A stretch of DNA of 64,000 nucleotides. Origin: Balneola sp. MJW-20. GTDB lineage: Bacteria > Bacteroidota > Rhodothermia > Balneolales > Balneolaceae. The DNA lies in the NCBI RefSeq assembly GCF_040811775.1, contig NZ_JBFNXW010000001.1, forward strand, positions 248,001-312,000, read 5' to 3'. Position numbers and translations under genes: made by a program. The notes beneath the pieces were generated by a model that had not been told where the DNA came from, made no database searches, and saw nothing but the letters and a program-made list of their open reading frames with translations. Of this stretch, positions 27,271 to 37,100 are shown piece by piece; position 1 is the stretch's first letter; each line of letters begins with the position of its first letter.

Positions 27271-27840
27271 TTACTCATGGATCTGAGTAACACCGCCTGA
27301 AACAATAAACCGCATGAAATTTGTGGAGTTTGTTTTGATAGGCTGAACTTTGTCTTTAGGTACGATATAAAGATTGCCGGATACGTTGTAAGAGTGCGGA
27401 CAGTAAACGGCTACATCTCCTTCCAGTCCCATATGACTTAGTGAATCCTCGGTTACAAAACCAAATCGTTTGATCCCGGTGTCATCTATACTGATATATA
27501 CCGGTTTGGTGAACTTCTTCTTATCACCAACGAGTGCTTCTGTAAGATCTTTAAGAGAAGAATAAACGATGGAAACCAGCGGGGTTCTGGTAAATAATTT
27601 CTCGAACATATGCACAATAGGCCGAGTGAAGGCCCGGGTGAAAATGAATCCGACCAGACTGATCACGGTAAAACCAGTAAGTATTCCCAGACCCGGAAAC
27701 GAGAACTCCATTCCCTGGAAAAATAACTTGTTGAATACATCATTCATCCAGTCTATGGTTACAATGGTCAGGTAAATAGTTGCTCCGAGTGGAAATACAA
27801 TGAGCAATCCTCTGAGGAAGTAATTCAGGATGGTCTTCAT
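27271..27840 (-). CDS. DUF502 membrane protein
   Basis: Membrane protein of 189 residues with two N-terminal hydrophobic helices (about 8-28 and 50-70) and a soluble C-terminal beta-rich half. Family markers are LRGLLIVFPLGATIYL at the start, FTRTPLVSIVYSSLKDLTEA after the second helix, and GFVTEDSL with VYCPHSYNVSGNLYIVP in the C-terminal part. DUF502 proteins (COG2928) are widespread and uncharacterised in bacteria. It is monocistronic, divergent from alaS (about 130 bp) and convergent with the ferredoxin reductase gene. Confidence 0.88.
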   Translation of the reverse strand: MKTILNYFLRGLLIVFPLGATIYLTIVTIDWMNDVFNKLFFQGMEFSFPGLGILTGFTVISLVGFIFTRAFTRPIVHMFEKLFTRTPLVSIVYSSLKDLTEALVGDKKKFTKPVYISIDDTGIKRFGFVTEDSLSHMGLEGDVAVYCPHSYNVSGNLYIVPKDKVQPIKTNSTNFMRFIVSGGVTQIHE

Positions 27841-27968
27841 GTTGATCAGTTATTTTCGTTAGGTAGGAGGTAAAATAGTCTAAATCTGTGAGTCTTGTTC
27901 TATGAGTAAGAGACAGATTTTTTCTATCTTCAACCCCTCATAATATTAATTCTTCTGAAACTATATCA

Positions 27969-30635
27969 ATGTCTCATAAGACTTCGGCGCAGATACGTAA
28001 GGAATTCCTCGAATTTTTTAAGGAAAAAGATCATGCAATTGTCTCCAGTGCACCTGTAGTGCCAAAAGATGATCCTACTCTATTGTTTACCAATGCAGGA
28101 ATGAATCAGTTCAAACCTATATTTCTTGGTGAGGAAGCCGCGCTCCAGCATGAAGGCAAAAAATGGACCCGGGCTGCTGATACCCAAAAATGTATCAGAG
28201 TAAGCGGTAAACATAATGACCTGGAAGAGGTGGGACATGATACCTATCATCATACTCTTTTTGAAATGCTGGGTAACTGGTCCTTCGGTGATTATTTTAA
28301 AAAGGAAGCCATTTCATGGGCCTGGGAGTTATTGGTAGATAAATGGGGGCTCGAGCCGGATCGTCTGTACGCAACCGTATTTGAAGGAGATGAAGAAGAT
28401 GGATTGCCGGTAGATGATGAGGCCATTGAACTCTGGAAATCTGAGACCGGAATTGCTCATGATCATATTCTGAAATTTGATAAGAAGGACAACTTCTGGG
28501 AAATGGGTGACACAGGACCCTGTGGCCCTTGTTCTGAGATCCATATTGACCTCCGTTCTGAAGAGGACAGGAAAAAGCAGCCCGGCGCTGAACTGGTCAA
28601 CATGGACGACCCAAGGGTGATGGAGATCTGGAATCTGGTATTCATTCAATTCAACCGTTTACCGGATTCTACTCTGGAAAAATTACCTGCGGTTCATGTT
28701 GATACGGGAATGGGCTTTGAGAGAATCTGTGCGGTCATGCAGAATAAGACCTCGAATTATGATACGGACGTATTTACCCCTCTGATCAGCGAGATCGCTG
28801 ACATGGCAGGAATATCATATGGAGATGATGAGCAAAAGGATATTGCCATGAGAGTGATCTCGGATCATATCCGGGCAGTTACCTTTTCCATAGCCGATGG
28901 CGCTTCACCCGGTAATGACGGTAGGGGTTATGTGATCAGAAGGATCCTCAGAAGAGCGATCCGTTATGGATGGGATAAACTGGGCTTTAAGGAACCATTT
29001 TTCTACAAGCTGGTGGATGTGCTGGCAGAACAATTTAAAGGTGTATTTCCTGAGATCGTGGCTCAGAAAGATTACCTGAAGAATGTGATCCGCTCTGAGG
29101 AACAAAGTTTTCTTAAAACTCTCGGTCAGGGAATTGAGCTTTTTAACGCCATGATCGAAGGTAAAGACAAAGTAAGCGGAGACGATGCTTTTAAACTGCA
29201 TGATACGTACGGTTTCCCAATTGATCTGACCGAGCTGATGGCAAGGGAAAACGGCATTCAGGTAGATGTGAAGGGATTTGACAATCTGATGCAGGAGCAG
29301 AAAGAAAGAGCGCGATCCGCCGGCAAATTCAGCGTTGATCAATCCAAGACCAATGAATGGAACCGGATCGCTGAGTCCCTGGCATTCGAGTTTGTAGGTT
29401 ATGATGAAGATCAGGCTGATGTTCATATCTTAGCTTGGCGAAAAGAAGGGGAACGGTTTGCACTCATCCTGAATAAAACCCCTTTCTACGCTGAGAGCGG
29501 CGGTCAGGTCGCTGATTCTGGTAATTTGGTGAAAGGTGAAAACAGTATCCGGATATCGGATGTTCAGAAAGGAAGTGAAGCATACATACATTATACTTCT
29601 GAGCTGCCAGAGGATCTGACTGGTACATGGACTGCGCGGATCAATGCCTCACGACGAAGAGAGATCATGAAACATCACTCAGCTACCCACCTGCTACATG
29701 CCGCACTGAGGGCTGTACTCGGTGATCATGTGGCACAGAAAGGGTCACTGGTAGATGAACATCATCTGCGCTTTGACTTCTCTCACTACGAGGCAATGAC
29801 TCCTCAGCAGCTGGAAGATGTTGAAAGAATGGTAAATCAGAAAATTCAGGAGAATATTCCTCTGCAGGAAGAAAGAGGAGTCCCCATTGATGAAGCCAAA
29901 GAAAAAGGGGCGATGATGCTCTTCGGTGAAAAATACGGTGAGGAAGTAAGAGTGATCACGTTCGATCCTGATTATTCCATTGAATTATGTGGGGGTACAC
30001 ATGTACCTGCGACCGGGGAGATCGGATACTTCCGATTTACAACAGAAACTTCTGTAGCGTCTGGTGTACGGCGGGTGGAAGCAGTCTGCGGAATGGAGGC
30101 AGACAAAGAGCTGAGAAAGGAAAAGAAACTGCTCGACAGCATTAAAAGAACGGTAGGTCAGACTAATGATCTGCGTGCTGAGATAGAATCCCTGATCGAG
30201 TCTAAAAAAGAATTAGAGAAAGAACTCGAGAAGATCCGCATGCAGAATACCGGTGACGTGCTAGACGAACTGATCCGGCATGGTGATATACTGGAGCATG
30301 ATATCAATCTGGTAAAAGGTGAGATTCCCGGAGCTGATATGAATATGCTCAAACAGCTGGGCTATGATGCTATTGATAAGACCAAAGAAAATGCTGCAAT
30401 CGTACTTGCATCAAGGGATGAAAAAGAAGGAAAAGTATTCTTGATGGTCGCTCTTACGGACGACCTGATCCAACAGGGTCTGAAAGCAGGTGTCTTAGTG
30501 GGGCAGCTCGGCAGGATCGTTGGGGGCGGAGGAGGAGGTCAGCCTAACCTTGCTACAGCTGGTGGCAGACAGCCTGAAAACCTGGAAAAAGCACTTGCTG
30601 AAGTGAACGCCCTGATCCTGGAATCAATTAATTAA
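27969..30635 (+). CDS. alaS: Alanyl-tRNA synthetase
   Basis: Class II synthetase of 888 residues, the normal length. Motifs in order: IRKEFLEFFKEKDHAIVSSA at the N-terminus, LLFTNAGMNQFKPIFLGE, CIRVSGKHNDLEEVG, FFEMLGNWSFGDYF-like class II motif 2, and DTGMGFERICAVMQ. The editing domain follows with metal-binding HHSATHLLHAAL and CGGTHVPATGEIG. The C-terminal DHHA1 oligomerisation domain ends in the glycine-rich GRIVGGGGGGQPNLATAGG. No second editing factor is adjacent. It is followed by a stem-loop at 30651 and then the pyruvate dehydrogenase genes. Confidence 0.98.
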   Translation: MSHKTSAQIRKEFLEFFKEKDHAIVSSAPVVPKDDPTLLFTNAGMNQFKPIFLGEEAALQHEGKKWTRAADTQKCIRVSGKHNDLEEVGHDTYHHTLFEMLGNWSFGDYFKKEAISWAWELLVDKWGLEPDRLYATVFEGDEEDGLPVDDEAIELWKSETGIAHDHILKFDKKDNFWEMGDTGPCGPCSEIHIDLRSEEDRKKQPGAELVNMDDPRVMEIWNLVFIQFNRLPDSTLEKLPAVHVDTGMGFERICAVMQNKTSNYDTDVFTPLISEIADMAGISYGDDEQKDIAMRVISDHIRAVTFSIADGASPGNDGRGYVIRRILRRAIRYGWDKLGFKEPFFYKLVDVLAEQFKGVFPEIVAQKDYLKNVIRSEEQSFLKTLGQGIELFNAMIEGKDKVSGDDAFKLHDTYGFPIDLTELMARENGIQVDVKGFDNLMQEQKERARSAGKFSVDQSKTNEWNRIAESLAFEFVGYDEDQADVHILAWRKEGERFALILNKTPFYAESGGQVADSGNLVKGENSIRISDVQKGSEAYIHYTSELPEDLTGTWTARINASRRREIMKHHSATHLLHAALRAVLGDHVAQKGSLVDEHHLRFDFSHYEAMTPQQLEDVERMVNQKIQENIPLQEERGVPIDEAKEKGAMMLFGEKYGEEVRVITFDPDYSIELCGGTHVPATGEIGYFRFTTETSVASGVRRVEAVCGMEADKELRKEKKLLDSIKRTVGQTNDLRAEIESLIESKKELEKELEKIRMQNTGDVLDELIRHGDILEHDINLVKGEIPGADMNMLKQLGYDAIDKTKENAAIVLASRDEKEGKVFLMVALTDDLIQQGLKAGVLVGQLGRIVGGGGGGQPNLATAGGRQPENLEKALAEVNALILESIN

Positions 30636-30650
30636 CGAAATACGAATTCT

Positions 30651-30675
30651 ACTGGAAAATCAATATATTTCCAGT
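30651..30675 (+). terminator. Stem-loop between alaS and pdhA (possible terminator or leader)
   Basis: ACTGGAAA (30651-30658) pairs perfectly with TTTCCAGT (30668-30675) around a 9-base AT loop and is followed by CTTTTG. The short T-run makes it a weak intrinsic terminator for alaS, or an element in the pdhA leader, whose ATG is 31 bases downstream. Confidence 0.4.
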
Positions 30676-30706
30676 CTTTTGAGGAAAACAGACAGAAACT
30701 AATTTT

Positions 30707-31807
30707 ATGGCTAAAAAGAAAGATCAGGAAATAACTTTTGCTCCCAAAGGCATCGGAGATGAAAAAGATGGTGCTGTTCAGAAGGGAGTGGATCTTCCGG
30801 CTCCGACAAAGAAGAAACATAAAGCTCTGGGACTTTCTGAGGAAGACCTCAAAGCCATGTATGAGCAGATGTATCTTCAGAGAAGATTTGAAGAAAGGGC
30901 CATGCAGCAGTATCAGAAAGGGAAGTTTGGTGGATTTCTCCATCTGTATATTGGACAGGAAGCAGTCTCTACCGGTACCGTGTTTGCATTAAATGATGAC
31001 GATGACATCATTACCGCTTACCGTGATCATGGCTGGGGACTCTGCCGCGGTATTTCCGCAAATGAAGGAATGGCAGAACTGTTCGGTAAGAAGACAGGCT
31101 GTTCAAAAGGTAAAGGCGGGTCTATGCACTTTGCCAAAACAGAAAATCATTTCTGGGGCGGTTACGGTATTGTAGGTGGTCATATTCCTATCGGTGGCGG
31201 ACTGGCATTTGCTAATAAGTATAATGACAACGGCCGTATTTCAACCTGTTTCTTTGGCGATGGGGCTGTTGACCAGGGAGCACTGCACGAGACTTTCAAT
31301 ATGTCGCAGTTATGGAAACTCCCGGTGATCTATGTAGTGGAAAACAACGGATATTCTATGGGTACGGCCGCCAAGCGGCATACGGTAGCTGAGATCGTTG
31401 ACCGTGCAAAAGGTTACGGAATGAAAAGCGCGGTCGTAAACGGAATGGATGTTTTTTCGGTATACGAAAAGATGAATGAGATCGCAGAAGATGTCAGAAA
31501 GAATTCTGAGCCATGGTTTGTTGAGATTAGAACTTACCGTTATCGCGGTCACTCAATGTCTGATCCACAGAAATACAGAACCAAAGAAGAGCTCGAAGAA
31601 TATCAGAAGATCGACCCGATCGAAAGACTGAAAACCTACCTGAAAGATAATAAGATCCTGTCGGATGACGAGATCCAGGAGATTAATGACAAGATCGAAC
31701 AGGAAGTACTGGATGCTGTGGAATTTGCAGACAATTCCGATTTCCCTGACGAATCAGAGCTCTACGATGATATGTTCGTAGAAGACGATCCTTACTTCCA
31801 CATTTAA
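30707..31807 (+). CDS. pdhA: Pyruvate dehydrogenase E1 component, alpha subunit
   Basis: Thiamine-diphosphate-binding half of the heterotetrameric E1 that decarboxylates pyruvate. The 366 residues include a Lys-rich N-terminal extension of about 35 residues, MYLQRRFEERAMQQYQKGK, the LHLYIGQEAVSTG active-site region, ITAYRDHGWGLCRG, and the ThDP motif GDGAVDQGALHETF ending in VENNGYSMG. The phosphorylation-loop-like YRYRGHSMSDPQKYR follows. E1beta and E2 lie immediately downstream in the same direction; no E3 gene (lpd) is in the window. Confidence 0.96.
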   Translation: MAKKKDQEITFAPKGIGDEKDGAVQKGVDLPAPTKKKHKALGLSEEDLKAMYEQMYLQRRFEERAMQQYQKGKFGGFLHLYIGQEAVSTGTVFALNDDDDIITAYRDHGWGLCRGISANEGMAELFGKKTGCSKGKGGSMHFAKTENHFWGGYGIVGGHIPIGGGLAFANKYNDNGRISTCFFGDGAVDQGALHETFNMSQLWKLPVIYVVENNGYSMGTAAKRHTVAEIVDRAKGYGMKSAVVNGMDVFSVYEKMNEIAEDVRKNSEPWFVEIRTYRYRGHSMSDPQKYRTKEELEEYQKIDPIERLKTYLKDNKILSDDEIQEINDKIEQEVLDAVEFADNSDFPDESELYDDMFVEDDPYFHI

Positions 31808-31828
31808 TTACTAGAGAATTTATTTAAA

Positions 31829-32812
31829 ATGGCTGAATTACAATTTAGAGAAGCGATCAGAGACGCAATTGATGAGGAAATGGCGCGTGATGAAAAGGTT
31901 TTCATCATGGGTGAGGAAGTTGCGGAATATAACGGAGCATATAAGGTAACAGAAGGACTCCTTGATAAATACGGTTTTAAAAGAGTGATCGATACTCCGA
32001 TATCCGAGCTGGGATTTGCAGGTATAGGAGTTGGAGCTGCTATGAATGGTCTTCGCCCGATCGTTGAATTCATGACCTTTAATTTTGCAGTACTTGCTGC
32101 AGATCAGATCATAAATCACGCATCTAAGGCCGGGTATATGACCGGTGGACAGATCACCTGCCCGATGGTTTTCAGAGGTCCTAACGCTTCAGCAGGTCAG
32201 TTAGGGGCGACTCACTCAGTAGCTTTCGACTCTACCTATGCTCATTTTCCGGGTTTGAAAGTGATCTACGTATCAGAACCGGATGATGCAAAAGGACTCA
32301 TGAAAGCAGCGATCCGGGATGATAATCCTGTGCTGTTCATGGAATCCGAGCAGATGTACGGTATGAAAGGCGAAGTATCAGACGAAGAGGATTATATCAT
32401 TCCTATCGGGAAGGGTAAGATCAAGCGTGAAGGATCGGATGTTACTATTGTAGCTCACGGTAAAATGTATCATGTTGCAAAACAGGCAGCAGCTCAGCTT
32501 GAAAAAGATGGCGTTGAATGTGAGATCATTGATCCAAGAACGGTAAAGCCGCTGGATCTTCCGTTGATCATCGATTCTATAAAGAAAACCAACCGCTGTG
32601 TGGTAGTAGATGAAGCACATCCCTTTGCCGGATTTGCAGCAGAGATAGGATTTCTAATACAGCGTGAAGCTTTCGATTACCTCGATGCACCGGTTCAGAG
32701 AGTAACTCTGCCGGATGTGAATGCACCGTTTGCAAAGAACTTATTTGATGCCTGGCTGCCCGATGCGAAAAATGTGATCGACGCAGTAAATCAGGTTACT
32801 TACAGAAATTAA
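31829..32812 (+). CDS. pdhB: Pyruvate dehydrogenase E1 component, beta subunit
   Basis: Partner of PdhA in the E1 alpha2-beta2 enzyme, 327 residues. Visible features are FREAIRDAIDEEMARDEKVF, MGEEVAEYNGAYKVTEGLL, the DTPISELGFAGIGVGAAM loop, and PNASAGQLGATHSVAFDSTY. The C-terminal transketolase domain contains IDPRTVKPLDLPLIIDSI and VVVDEAHPFAGFAAEIGFL. It sits 21 bp after pdhA and 24 bp before pdhC in one operon, whose transcript ends at the hairpin at 34138. A branched-chain keto acid E1 is less likely given the strong similarity of the gene order to pdhABC. Confidence 0.96.
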   Translation: MAELQFREAIRDAIDEEMARDEKVFIMGEEVAEYNGAYKVTEGLLDKYGFKRVIDTPISELGFAGIGVGAAMNGLRPIVEFMTFNFAVLAADQIINHASKAGYMTGGQITCPMVFRGPNASAGQLGATHSVAFDSTYAHFPGLKVIYVSEPDDAKGLMKAAIRDDNPVLFMESEQMYGMKGEVSDEEDYIIPIGKGKIKREGSDVTIVAHGKMYHVAKQAAAQLEKDGVECEIIDPRTVKPLDLPLIIDSIKKTNRCVVVDEAHPFAGFAAEIGFLIQREAFDYLDAPVQRVTLPDVNAPFAKNLFDAWLPDAKNVIDAVNQVTYRN

Positions 32813-32836
32813 TTAACTCACTCAACAGAAGTAATT

Positions 32837-34114
32837 ATGGCTATTAAGATCGAAATGCCAAAACTTAGCGACACCATGGAAGAAGGGGTGATCGCGAAAT
32901 GGAATGTTTCCGAAGGGGACCAGGTAGAAGCCGGTGATATCATCGCTGAAGTGGAAACCGATAAGGCGACAATGGAAGTTGAGGCATTTGATGCCGGTAA
33001 AGTTTTAAAAATCCTGGTGGGAGAAGGCGACGCAGTCCCATTGGGCGGACTGATGGCCGTTCTCGGAGAAGAAGGGGAAGATATCTCTGAAATCCTGGAT
33101 AATGCCGGTTCTGCATCATCCGGTAGTGGAGCATCTGGTTCTGAAGATTCTGATACCTCTTCAACCGAAGAGAAGTCAAATGATTTTGATCCCGTATTTG
33201 GTGACCTGGATAAAAAAGAAGGCACTTCAGCTTCAACTGATAATGGAAGGATCAAAGCTTCACCGCTGGCAAGGAAAATCGCGGAAGATAAAGGAATCGA
33301 TCTTTCCTCCATTAATGGAAGTGGACCTGAGGGCAGGATTATTAAGAAAGATGTAGAAAATTATCAGCCCGGTGCAGCCACACCATCTGTAGCTGCTGAA
33401 ACTCCAGTAGCATCTAAAACAAATTTCAGCACTATTGAGAGTAAAGAAGTTAAGATCTCTCAGATGCGAAAGACGATCGCACGCAGACTGTCAGAAAGTA
33501 AATTCAGTAATCCGCATTTCTACGAGACTATTGATATTGATATGAAGGCGGCTATTGCAGCACGTTCTTCATTAAATGAAGCAAATGATGTAAAGATCAG
33601 CTTTAATGACATTGTGGTTAAAGCATGTGCGATCGCATTAACCCGTCATCAGGCAGTAAACAGCTCATGGCTAGGGGATATCATCAAAGAGCATGGCGAT
33701 GTCCATGTAGCAGTTGCAGTAGCTATTGATGAAGGCCTTATGACCCCAGTGATCAGACATGCAGATCAGAAAGGGCTCGCACAGATATCCGCCGAGACCA
33801 GGGAACTGGCCGGGCTCGCACGGGATCGTAAACTGCAGCCGGAGCAAATGGAAGGCAGTACCTTCACAATCAGTAATCTGGGCATGTTCGGTATCGAGGA
33901 ATTTACCGCTATCATCAATCCGCCAAATGCCTGTATTTTGGCTGTGGGTGCGATAAGAGACGTGCCGGTTGTGGAGAACGGGGAGGTAGTACCCGGTAAA
34001 AGAATGAAGGTGACGCTCTCAAGTGATCACCGTGTTGTTGATGGAGCTAAAGCAGCTGAGTTTTTGAATACAGTAAAGCAGTTGCTGGAAAATCCACTAG
34101 GCATGCTTCTCTGA
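32837..34114 (+). CDS. pdhC: Dihydrolipoyllysine acetyltransferase (E2) of pyruvate dehydrogenase
   Basis: Core acyltransferase of the pyruvate dehydrogenase complex, 425 residues. One N-terminal lipoyl domain carries the lipoylation Lys43 in VETDKATMEVEAF. A Ser/Gly/Asp-rich flexible linker spans about 85-135. The peripheral subunit-binding domain is ASPLARKIAEDKGIDLSSI followed by GSGPEGRIIKKDVENY. The catalytic domain starts near IRK-like SQMRKTIARRLSESK and ends with the active-site DHRVVDGAKAAEFL (HxxxDG). A single lipoyl domain is the minimal form. It is last in the operon and directly followed by a strong terminator. Confidence 0.96.
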   Translation: MAIKIEMPKLSDTMEEGVIAKWNVSEGDQVEAGDIIAEVETDKATMEVEAFDAGKVLKILVGEGDAVPLGGLMAVLGEEGEDISEILDNAGSASSGSGASGSEDSDTSSTEEKSNDFDPVFGDLDKKEGTSASTDNGRIKASPLARKIAEDKGIDLSSINGSGPEGRIIKKDVENYQPGAATPSVAAETPVASKTNFSTIESKEVKISQMRKTIARRLSESKFSNPHFYETIDIDMKAAIAARSSLNEANDVKISFNDIVVKACAIALTRHQAVNSSWLGDIIKEHGDVHVAVAVAIDEGLMTPVIRHADQKGLAQISAETRELAGLARDRKLQPEQMEGSTFTISNLGMFGIEEFTAIINPPNACILAVGAIRDVPVVENGEVVPGKRMKVTLSSDHRVVDGAKAAEFLNTVKQLLENPLGMLL

Positions 34115-34137
34115 TCTTATATTATCCTGTTACCATG

Positions 34138-34172
34138 AAAGCCTTGTTCATTAGTTTGAATAAGGCTTTTTT
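34138..34172 (+). terminator. Intrinsic terminator of the pdhABC operon
   Basis: AAAGCCTTGTTCA (34138-34150) pairs with TGAATAAGGCTTT (34157-34169), with one G-T wobble, around a 6-base loop; the T-run TTTTTT overlaps the arm end and is followed by AATT. It lies 24 bp after the pdhC stop and reaches the stop codon of the convergent usher-like gene. Confidence 0.9.
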
Positions 34173-37100
34173 AATTCAGGTACTCTGTAAGATGTATGAT
34201 CGATTCAGGAAACCCGCTTTCCCGAATCCGGTCTCGTAATTTAAGGAAATCATACCATTTGCTGATCTCTTCTGAAGTTACTACCAGGTATCTTCCGTTT
34301 TCTTCTCTCAGGATCCTGCTATTTACAGAAAGGGTATTCAGAAGTTCTTTTCGCAGTGAATCAGCAGAGGCAGCTTCTGCATAAGAACCGACCTGAATTT
34401 CATAACTAAAAGTGACGGCCCTTGAAACAGGATCAGCCGGTCTGTTGATCAGGCGGAGGTTTTGTAACCCGGTTAGCGCCTCTAGTCTTTCAAGTTCATT
34501 GCGTGAGCTTTGTACATTCTCAAATCCTCCCGCACTAACAGCAAACTGCATACTGTCCGGGTAGGTATACACCCTTGTTGTAAGGTCAAATTCATCATTT
34601 ATTTCAATGCTGCGCTGTCTTGCATCGTAGAGGTCGGTAAAAGGAAAACCAAAGTGGATATCATTGATAAATTCCGGAGCCGGATATTCCTCGTCTTTTT
34701 CAGTATGACATTGAATTAGAACAGAAGCATCGTATAAACTTGGGGTGATCTCCGCTTTAACTGCATTTGCAGCCTCTGATAGTGCATCATAATTACCCCC
34801 TCTGATTCCGTACAGATCAGCAGAGGTATTATGAAGTATATAACTGTCGCTGAGCCCTGAACGGAGTGAAAGCCGGGTAGCAGCCTCCAGAGAACGATAG
34901 GAGGATAATTGCATGGAATAAGAACAAGAACCGGGAGAAAGGGTGACATAATCTATCTCCGAAGCAGTAACAGGAGCCGAAATTTCCGGAATCTTATCTT
35001 CAGATTCCGGAATGATGGCCGGCCGGCTTTGCATAACGGAGTCAACGCTTCTTCTGAATGCGAGAAGCTCATCCGGACTACGGGAGATAGGGCTGCTATC
35101 AAATCTTCTGTTAGTCAGTTCAACCACCGCCTGTGCCGACTGATCCAGATATAAAGTATCGGTTGATGTATTCCGGAAATAATGATCAGAAGCAGCTGAA
35201 TAATAGAACACAGGAGGAGGCATCTGTATTAGGTCGACCGATTTCTGCACATAATCAGCTTCATCGTCTTTTTCCGTTGATCTTAATTCATCATCCAATG
35301 CAGGGGGACCCACACTTATGGTATCTCTGGGTACAGGGAACCCATCTTCAGTTAATTCTTCCTGAATAGTCGTTTCTTCGGAATCTGTACTGTCCGTTTC
35401 ATTTATCTCGATAACAGGAAAAGGGAAGCTGCTCACATCAGGAACAAGAGAATCCGCTGGCATGAGTTCCCCGGTACTGACTTCAGCATTGGTTGAGTCG
35501 GTAACAGATTCATCTATCACCTGAATTTGGTTATTATTCTCATCTATAACCTTGACATCAATTTCATCAACGGGAGGAGGAATTAAGGTGACATTATCGT
35601 TTTCCTTTTCCTGATCTTCAGTGACTGATTCAGAGTCATCAGTAGTTATGTTATTGCCCGTGCTGTCAGTACTGATGCTGTCAGCTTGCTGATCAATTTC
35701 ATTACCTGGAACCGGAATCGGAGTAGGATCAAAGGGCAGGGGTAATGCAAGCTCTTCTTCGATCCACTTACTCAGGTTAAAGTAGGTCTCCAGCAGAAAT
35801 AATTCTTCTTCTGTACTGATCTGTTCCGGAGATTTAAAACCGGTCTTAATTTTAGGTACCCTGTAGGCAGGGAGAGGGTTTAATGGTTCAATACCTCTTA
35901 TGATCTCAGGGTCGACGAAAGCCGAATCGATTGCCGTATTGGTGTCACTATAGTCAATGGTTGTAACCTCTTCTTCTACGGCTTCCGTGATAAGGCTGTC
36001 TTCTTTGGTTGGGAGCTGACCTTCTTTATACAAATTGAATTCAAGCCCCTCAATAAAGTCGCCTTCCGCAAGAGCCTTTACCTCAAGCTTCAAAGTGTCC
36101 GGTCTGGAAACTGCATTCAGGAATCTCAGCTGATTTGGATCTACAAAAAGGTCGTATTTCCCGGGTGCGACCTCGTAAGTATAAAATGAGCCGTCACTGA
36201 ACGTAGGAAGTTCAGTTACTTGGGAGGTGCTGTCTGCATTCGCTTCCTGCAGGTATAATCGGACACCCCCCAGACCGCGTACCCGGTCATTCTCATGTAA
36301 ATTTACATTTCCTGAGATGACACCGCTCATATAGAAGGGTACCTCCAGGGGTTTATATTGATTCGGATCGGTTACAATAGAAAACTTCTCGAGTTCGGGC
36401 ACCAGAAGCGGATTTTTTAGGGCCGCTTTGTTGATCTCAACATCATACTGGAAATAGGGGAGTAACTGGCCGATATAATTGACACCATTTGATATCTGAC
36501 TTCGCTCGCCTGCAAAGGACAAACGAACAGCCTGATCCTCTATGATCTGATCCTGATCCTCATTGTAGGTCCCGTTATTATCATTATCGACAAAGAGTCG
36601 TACTCCTAAACCTGACTGACCAACCTGCTCCCTGTTGCTTAAAAATAGGTTCTTGTTGTAGGGATCATAGATGACCGATCCCTGAATACCCTGATTGATC
36701 GTGTAATTTCCGGATCCGGTAACCGCACTCGTATTGGTACGGAAATTTCGGAAGTCAATATTCATGGTGAGGGTAAGTGAGGTAAAGTTGCCTACAAAAT
36801 TACGATTGATACCGAACTGAAGCCTTCCGGTCCTCAGGATCTCTTTTGATATCTGAACACCAGTCTCTTCAAACTGCTGCAGGCCGGGAAGGTAGGAAAT
36901 CTGACCCCGCAAAAAAGCTCCTCTGATATAGTTTGGAAGGTCTCTGCTGCGCCTCAGGGAATAGGTAAGAGAAGTAAATAACCGTGATTGCAAACTTTGA
37001 TCAAATCTAAAACCACCTACCTGCTGATCGGAATAACCTAACCTGACATTCACTCTTCCCAGCCTGGAGTTCAGGTCAGTACGGTAACGAAACCGGCTGT

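Noticed and set aside
28905..29426. 173-codon minus-strand frame inside alaS
   Set aside because: Shadow of the alaS reading frame; the product is not recognisable and alaS is certain.
32818..33312. 164-codon Ser/Pro/Glu-rich minus-strand frame inside pdhC
   Set aside because: The composition mirrors the E2 linker read backwards; not a gene.
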